Shown one piece after another: positions 14,721 through 18,606 of a DNA stretch of 18,606 bases. A model generated the notes under the pieces. It saw nothing but the letters and a program-made list of their open reading frames with translations, ran no database searches and was not told the origin of the DNA. Numbering within the stretch: the first letter of the stretch is position 1; every line of letters begins with the position of its first letter. The stretch lies in contig UQTI01000058.1 of NCBI GenBank assembly GCA_900543975.1, forward strand, positions 1 through 18,606, read 5' to 3'. Position numbers and translations under genes: made by a program. The stretch comes from an uncultured Prevotella sp. Its GTDB lineage: Bacteria > Bacteroidota > Bacteroidia > Bacteroidales > Bacteroidaceae.

Positions 14721-14728
14721 CAAAAATA
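14721..14728 (-). promoter_or_regulatory. -7 box TATTTTTG of the GH2 gene
   Basis: Minus-strand TATTTTTGCATC lies 28 bases upstream of the ATG at 14692 and fits TAnnTTTG. The predicted leader is about 24 nt and A-rich (CAATCAAAACCAAACCAAA). No clear -33 box; TTAG lies 22 bases further upstream. Confidence 0.55.
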
Positions 14729-14805
14729 ATAATATTTTCGCGATGTTAGACTAACGAGGCGGTTAATTTTTTCAAAATGGCATTATTGTGTCAGTATCTG
14801 CAAAC

Positions 14806-14854
14806 AAAAAGGGCGCAGACTCGTCTCATCATGAGATCGGTCTGCGCCCTTTTT
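14806..14854. terminator. Perfect 15-bp stem, bidirectional intrinsic terminator
   Basis: AAAAAGGGCGCAGAC (14806-14820) pairs perfectly with GTCTGCGCCCTTTTT (14840-14854). The 19-base loop contains a second stem, TCTCAT-C-ATGAGA. T5 tails exist on both strands. It ends the minus-strand unit formed by the 504-aa and 56-aa genes and insulates the GH2 promoter. Confidence 0.88.
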
Positions 14855-14909
14855 AAAATATAGAAAATAAGTAGCCTTTTTTTCTGTGTGCTTTATTCGT
14901 GCTCAGCGT

Positions 14910-15080
14910 TTAATCTTCTTCCCACACGTCATAGTGTTTCTTAGAATAGAACACGCCGTCATAGGTTCCTTCTGAGTCTTCTACAATATCAACGGTCTGT
15001 TCTGACGCTGCTGCGATATTTGCCATGGTCTCAGCATGGAGCAACTGAATGTGGGGTGCAATATATTCCTTTTTCTTCAT
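14910..15080 (-). CDS. Small 56-aa protein of unknown function
   Basis: The frame ATG (15080) to TAA (14910) encodes 56 aa beginning MKKKEYIAPHIQLLH and ending KKHYDVWEED. I do not recognise a characterised function. The MKK-x-YIxP-x-IQ opening is, as far as I recall, shared by many short uncharacterised Prevotella/Bacteroides proteins that then diverge. There is no signal peptide, membrane segment or cysteine. The middle is acidic (VDIVEDSEGTYDG) and the last ten residues are rich in charged and aromatic residues. It begins 63 bases after the stop of the 504-aa secreted-protein gene and is followed 55 bases later by a perfect terminator stem, so both are probably on one mRNA. Its leader is a tandem repeat. 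Precursor peptide, regulator or partner of the secreted protein are all possible; none is shown. Confidence 0.72.
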   Translation of the reverse strand: MKKKEYIAPHIQLLHAETMANIAAASEQTVDIVEDSEGTYDGVFYSKKHYDVWEED

Positions 15081-15127
15081 GTTCGTTTCTTTTGTTCGTT
15101 TCCTTTTGTTCGTTTCTTTTGTTCGTT
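15081..15127 (-). repeat. 13/14-bp tandem repeat forming the start region of the 56-aa gene
   Basis: Units at 15081-15093, 15094-15107, 15108-15120 and a partial one from 15121 read AAAAGAAACGAAC on the minus strand; the middle unit has one extra G (AAAAGGAAACGAAC). The last unit abuts the ATG directly, so the repeat supplies the A-rich ribosome-loading region. Confidence 0.75.
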
Positions 15128-15143
15128 ACTCTATGCTTCGTTA

Positions 15144-16658
15144 TTATTTCACAGCCACCTTCTTGCCGTTAACGACATAGATGCCCTTTGCGAGCTTGGC
15201 AGCAGCAAGGTTGGCAGCCACGCGACGACCGCTGAGGTCATAGACAGCACCGTTGGCAGAGGTTGAGGTTGTGGTTACAGCGTCGATGCCTGCAGCCTCG
15301 CCGTCGAAGCTGATCTTTGCAGGAGCTTCTGCGCCGTCAGCAGGCAGATAGTAAGCGTGGAAAGCATTGATTGTGGCAGCGGCACCGCCCTTGTGCAGGT
15401 TACCGTCTGCATCGATGCCGTAGAAGCCATTGGCAGATTGATGAGCATAAACACCCTTGAAAGCTTTTTCAAATGAAGTGGGAGTAACCTCAACATATTT
15501 CGGGTTGTTATTGAATGTGAACTCCTTGTTTTCAGCAGCGTCTTTCAAGCCAACAGTGATGAAGGGAACGTTGGCATCAGCGTGGTCAGCCTTTGTGAAC
15601 GACACCTTCGATGCATCAGCCTCTTTGAAGGTTGCCAAGGCATCAGCTCCAAGCTCGTCTGCTCCTGCATAGAAAGGCAGAACAAAGCTGTTAATGCCCT
15701 CGCGCACATTGCGGGTGAGCTTAACGTTGGCAGCAGTGAAAGCATCAGGACAAGAGAAGGCGTTAGCGTCAGTGAGCTCCAAACCTTTTGCGGCATAGAG
15801 AGCTGTTACTTCTTCATTATTGGCGTTTGTGAAATTCTGTTTTGCCACAACGTTTGCATGGTCGTAAGCTTCATCAGCATAAACAATGGTATTGGGGTTC
15901 TTGAAGAACTGGTTTACGTCAACATTCTTTGTAACCGTACTGCGCATGTCGACAGAGGTAACGTTGGTTGACAGCTTAGAGTTGAGGGTTTTGAAATCGT
16001 CATACTCCACCTTCTGCCATTCACCATCTGCGTTCTGGCATTCACCCTTGATCCAGGTTCCGTTGAGCTTAATGTTACCTGTGAGCAAGCCATCAGTCTG
16101 GTCACAGAGATAAGCGTCGCCTACCTTGGGAAGGTCTTCAATCTGGATATCGTCAACATATACAACCTTTTCTCCGTCAAAATTGTCGGTTGTGGGGTAG
16201 ATTGCTATCTCAGTAGGTTCATCAGACGCATTGTTTGTTGAGAAATCAAAATAGAGCGTGCGCCACTCACCGGCACCGTCATACCATGCTACAACCTTCT
16301 TGTAGACATTGTTTTCGCCTTCTTTAAATGTCAGCTCCACACGCACATTGGAGTTCTCGTCCTTCTTCATCTTCAGAGACAGGCGCTTGCTTGAGAAAAT
16401 TTTGCCTGTGGGCAAGCCGAAGGCAGTATTGCCGTTGTTCCAATCTGTACCTGTTATTGTGAATTTAAGACATTTGTCGGAGGTGTTAACACCTGTCTTG
16501 CTTGGGTTCTCTACAACCTCGGGGGCGCAACGATCCCATACTCCTGTGTTCGATGTTCCGAGTTGTTTGTCTTCTCCGTTCCACAATGTTGTCTGTGCGA
16601 ACGATGTTGCTGATGCCATAAGAGCTATGGCGCAAAGTGTAATTTTTTTCATACGCAA
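15144..16658 (-). CDS. Secreted protein with jelly-roll-like N-terminus and C-terminal sorting-like tail
   Basis: A 504-aa exported protein. The signal peptide is MKKITLCAIALMASATSFAQ, with cleavage likely before Gln22. Residues ~25-175 look like a carbohydrate-binding or galactose-binding beta-sandwich (KCLKFTITGTDWNNGNTAF, RLSLKMKKDENSNVRVELTF, EWRTLYFDFS, KVVYVDDIQIEDL). The middle (~200-460) is beta-rich and unassigned (ADEAYDHANVVAKQNFTNA, GINSFVLPFYAG). The end reads VYDLSGRRV...LAKGIYVVNGKKVAVK, the short C-terminal module common on secreted Prevotella proteins and resembling type IX secretion (Por) sorting domains. No catalytic motif is recognised, so an adhesin or carbohydrate-binding role is inferred. 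ATG 16652 (the third codon) is an alternative start. Expression is probably from the -7 box at 16775-16782, together with the downstream 56-aa gene. Base composition is lower in G+C than that of the flanking GH genes. Confidence 0.82.
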   Translation of the reverse strand: MRMKKITLCAIALMASATSFAQTTLWNGEDKQLGTSNTGVWDRCAPEVVENPSKTGVNTSDKCLKFTITGTDWNNGNTAFGLPTGKIFSSKRLSLKMKKDENSNVRVELTFKEGENNVYKKVVAWYDGAGEWRTLYFDFSTNNASDEPTEIAIYPTTDNFDGEKVVYVDDIQIEDLPKVGDAYLCDQTDGLLTGNIKLNGTWIKGECQNADGEWQKVEYDDFKTLNSKLSTNVTSVDMRSTVTKNVDVNQFFKNPNTIVYADEAYDHANVVAKQNFTNANNEEVTALYAAKGLELTDANAFSCPDAFTAANVKLTRNVREGINSFVLPFYAGADELGADALATFKEADASKVSFTKADHADANVPFITVGLKDAAENKEFTFNNNPKYVEVTPTSFEKAFKGVYAHQSANGFYGIDADGNLHKGGAAATINAFHAYYLPADGAEAPAKISFDGEAAGIDAVTTTSTSANGAVYDLSGRRVAANLAAAKLAKGIYVVNGKKVAVK

Positions 16659-16774
16659 ATTCGGTTTCTTGTTATTCGTTTTTTAATTATTTGTTTGTTG
16701 TTTATCGCAGCAGTGTGTAATGCTCTTTTAGTTTAAGCAGTTACAAATGTTTCGTTTGTTCCGATTGACGATTG

Positions 16775-16782
16775 CAAAATTA
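16775..16782 (-). promoter_or_regulatory. -7 box TAATTTTG of the 504-aa secreted-protein gene
   Basis: Minus-strand TATAATTTTGCAATCG contains TAATTTTG, fitting TAnnTTTG. It sits between the terminator of the GH32-like gene and the ATG at 16658, giving a leader of about 110 nt. That is longer than for the other genes here, leaving room for post-transcriptional control. Confidence 0.5.
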
Positions 16783-16805
16783 TAGATTCATGAACTTTTG
16801 TGAAT

Positions 16806-16855
16806 AAAAAAATGTTGCATAGAATTATAAAAATCGTTCCATGCAACATTTTTTT
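16806..16855. terminator. Perfect 15-bp stem, bidirectional intrinsic terminator
   Basis: AAAAAAATGTTGCAT (16806-16820) pairs perfectly with ATGCAACATTTTTTT (16841-16855) around a 20-base loop, with T7 on both strands. It ends minus-strand transcripts of the GH32-like gene, whose stop codon is at 16947. The 16856-16946 stretch between them holds nothing else recognisable. Confidence 0.88.
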
Positions 16856-16946
16856 ATTTATTGTATCAATCGTACAATTTGTCCGTAATTGTTCATTTTC
16901 AAGCAGTTACAGCCGTCATGAAAATTTAGAGGGCTATTCTGTAGGT

Positions 16947-18545
16947 TTAGAGACCGGCAACCTTCAGGCCGCTCACCTCTATGGCGCCGCTGTAAGAGTT
17001 GATGCTCCAGCAGTTGCGCTGAATGCCGTAGATGCGGTTGGTGTAGCAGCACACATCGTTGACATACATCGTGCAGATGCTGTTGTCGGTGGTGATGACG
17101 ATGTGGTAAGTGTTGTCGGCGGGGCGCTGGAACACATAACCGTCGTTGTCGGCAAGGAATCCGCAACCCTTCTCACCCTGCTGCTCAAGGTTGATCTTGC
17201 GGGTGTCGTCGCTCTCGTCGTTAACGATGAGCGAGTAGAACACGTCGGCATCGGTGCCGCGCACCAGCGAGATGCCGAACTTGTCGCGGTTGCCGCTGGT
17301 CTTCACCGTAAACTCGATGCGGTTCTTGTAAGCCAGACGCGGGAAGAGCGCCCATGCGTTGCCCGTGAGCTTGAGGTTTGAAGCGTCGCCCTCGACGGTG
17401 CTGGCATCGCTGTTCTCGCTTTTGGCGGCGACAGCAGGTGTAGCGGCATCGGTAAACTTGGCAGCTATGGCGGGCACCTCACCGAGGGTCAGCGTGCCGT
17501 CCTCATGCTGTATGAGCTTATGGGCAACGAGGTTGCCAGCCCACTCTAACGCCTTGGTGTTGTCCTTGCCGGAGCGTGTGGCGCACCATCCCCAGATGTA
17601 GCGGTTGGTGCCGTCAGATGCTGTCTTGCCGGCATACAGTCCGCGGCTGTCGAGGTAACCCTCGTGCGAGTCGGGCCACAGACCGGCGTCGTTCTGTGTG
17701 CAAGCCTTCAGCTCATCGAGCGTGCGGCCCTTGAAATACTGGACGCGGCGGATGGCGCTGTGTAGCTCGCTGTAGACGAGATACCACCAGTCGCCCATCT
17801 TGAACACGTCGGGACATTCGTAGAAGCGATCCCACATGCAGCTCATGAACACGCCCTTGTGATCCCATGCCTTCATGTCGGTAGAGGTCCACTCTGCCAG
17901 CACACCCTTGCCGCCCTTCTTGGCAGACACGAGCATGTGATAGAGGTTGTCGTCGCCACGGAAGACGAAGGGGTCACGGAAGTCGTTCTTCTCATAGCCA
18001 TAGTCGGCGCCACGGAGATAGAACGTGCGGCTCTTTGTCCATGTCTTGAAGTCGGGGCTTGTTGCCATCATGACCATCTCGCGGCTGTCGCCCTCGTTCA
18101 GCTCATACTTATGTCCTGTGAAGAAGGTGTAATAGAGCTTGTCGCTCTCGTTGTAGACGGTCGAACCTGTGCCGATGGCTGCATCCTGCTCGTTTATGCC
18201 ACCGCAAGGAATCAATTCTCCCAGCGAGGTGTAAGAGGCAGCGTCGGTGGTGCTCACCGCCCAGATGGGGTGATAGGTGCCCACGGGGTTGGGGCGGTAG
18301 TCTTGCAGATAGAGGATCTTGAAGTCTTTGGCCACCGGGTCGTAGAACGGCATGGGGTCACCCACATATCCGCTCTGCGGCTTATAGTAGATGTCTTGTG
18401 CTGCAAGATCAGACGAGGCAAAGAGGGTGGTGGTAGACCAGTCGCGCTGCTCCACAACATCGTTGTTGTCGCTGCAACCCACCAGCGGTGTCACGGTTGC
18501 AGCAGCCATAAGGAATGAATATATCATAGTTTTCATTGCTTTCAT
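16947..18545 (-). CDS. GH32-family (beta-fructosidase-like) surface lipoprotein
   Basis: A 532-aa lipoprotein. The lipobox is PLVGC with Cys24; the following SDNNDVVE is acidic, resembling the Bacteroidota lipoprotein export signal for display on the outer face of the cell. The catalytic domain is a five-bladed propeller of the GH32 clan. The nucleophile is Asp63 in YVGDPMPFYDP (the WMNDPNG-equivalent), the transition-state stabiliser Asp191 in FRDPFVF, and the acid Glu243 in YECPDVF. All three are present, so hydrolysis is expected, probably on a fructan or sucrose-type linkage. The C-terminal ~150 residues form the usual beta-sandwich (NRIEFTVKTSGNRDKFGISLVR, YHIVITTDNSICTMYVNDVC). The first motif is divergent (no Trp-Met-Asn), so substrate is uncertain. 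The upstream frame stops 4 bases before this ATG, which points to an operon; M4 is an alternative start. Confidence 0.88.
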   Translation of the reverse strand: MKAMKTMIYSFLMAAATVTPLVGCSDNNDVVEQRDWSTTTLFASSDLAAQDIYYKPQSGYVGDPMPFYDPVAKDFKILYLQDYRPNPVGTYHPIWAVSTTDAASYTSLGELIPCGGINEQDAAIGTGSTVYNESDKLYYTFFTGHKYELNEGDSREMVMMATSPDFKTWTKSRTFYLRGADYGYEKNDFRDPFVFRGDDNLYHMLVSAKKGGKGVLAEWTSTDMKAWDHKGVFMSCMWDRFYECPDVFKMGDWWYLVYSELHSAIRRVQYFKGRTLDELKACTQNDAGLWPDSHEGYLDSRGLYAGKTASDGTNRYIWGWCATRSGKDNTKALEWAGNLVAHKLIQHEDGTLTLGEVPAIAAKFTDAATPAVAAKSENSDASTVEGDASNLKLTGNAWALFPRLAYKNRIEFTVKTSGNRDKFGISLVRGTDADVFYSLIVNDESDDTRKINLEQQGEKGCGFLADNDGYVFQRPADNTYHIVITTDNSICTMYVNDVCCYTNRIYGIQRNCWSINSYSGAIEVSGLKVAGL

Positions 18546-18549
18546 TTTT

Positions 18550-18606
18550 CTACTTGTTCATAAGATAATTAATTGCGTTCATTGTCATCGTCTCCACGTT
18601 CTTGTG
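18550..18606 (-). CDS. C-terminal end of an unidentified upstream gene
   Basis: The minus-strand frame is open from the window edge to TAG at 18550-18552 and encodes 18 residues ending NAINYLMNK. Only AAAA separates this stop from the ATG of the GH32-like lipoprotein, the spacing of a tightly coupled operon. The fragment is too short to identify; in this context a transport, SusD-like or other fructan-related gene is a guess. Confidence 0.5.
   Translation of the reverse strand, partial: HKNVETMTMNAINYLMNK

Noticed and set aside
1..18606. tRNA or rRNA genes
   Set aside because: No cloverleaf, TTCRA T-loop or rRNA-like stretch was recognised by eye on either strand; a tRNAscan or Infernal run would settle this.

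Overview
The window looks like a piece of a Bacteroidota chromosome, most likely Prevotellaceae (Prevotella/Segatella-like). The evidence is as follows. Several genes are preceded by the Bacteroidota -7 promoter box TAnnTTTG (TATCTTTG, TAAATTTG, TATTTTTG, TAATTTTG). Start regions are A-rich with no Shine-Dalgarno sequence. The gene content is typical of the phylum: a nucleoside kinase of the Bacteroides type, a membrane MutS-like ATPase, a DUF4369/TlpA lipoprotein, an AAA/DUF4143 ATPase, and GH92, GH2 and GH32 enzymes. One secreted protein ends in a Prevotella-style YDLSGRRV...KGIYVVNGKKV tail. Genus-level placement is inference.

Left part (1-7216). The 3' end of a nucleoside kinase (+) converges on a secreted GH92 alpha-mannosidase (-) across a long imperfect inverted repeat. 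Upstream of the GH92 gene lies a membrane-anchored MutS-like ATPase (-), probably with a leaderless mRNA. Divergent from it is a lipoprotein with a thioredoxin fold that has lost its CxxC, followed by a class II Fic protein (+).

Middle (7217-11017). This is an accessory, repeat-rich stretch. A non-coding interval of about 870 bp holds an 88-bp tandem duplication of a palindromic element, five 22-bp repeats, a promoter and four 33-bp leader repeats. These lead into an AAA_14/DUF4143 ATPase gene, which is followed by three 21-bp repeats and a terminator shared with a convergent zinc-ribbon Nudix hydrolase (-). A second, nearly perfectly palindromic copy of the dispersed element lies at 10616-10943. 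It has its own upstream promoter and an internal bidirectional terminator.

Right part (11018-18606, all minus strand). This is a glycan-utilisation block without a visible SusC/SusD pair. Reading in the direction of transcription, it contains: the tail of an unknown gene; a surface lipoprotein of the GH32 (beta-fructosidase) clan; a perfect 15-bp terminator stem; a secreted protein with a C-terminal sorting-like tail; a 56-codon small gene in the same transcription unit; a second perfect 15-bp terminator stem; and a 1224-aa GH2 enzyme with discoidin-like modules and an unusual Cys-Ser-Ala-Gln-Ala heptad array near its C-terminus. Each unit is delimited by a -7 box and a terminator, so most genes here look separately regulated rather than forming one long operon.

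Most worth following up: the Cys-rich heptad array in the GH2 enzyme, the 56-aa gene with its tandem-repeat leader, the nested palindromic element with its orphan promoter, and the 33-bp leader repeats before the DUF4143 ATPase.
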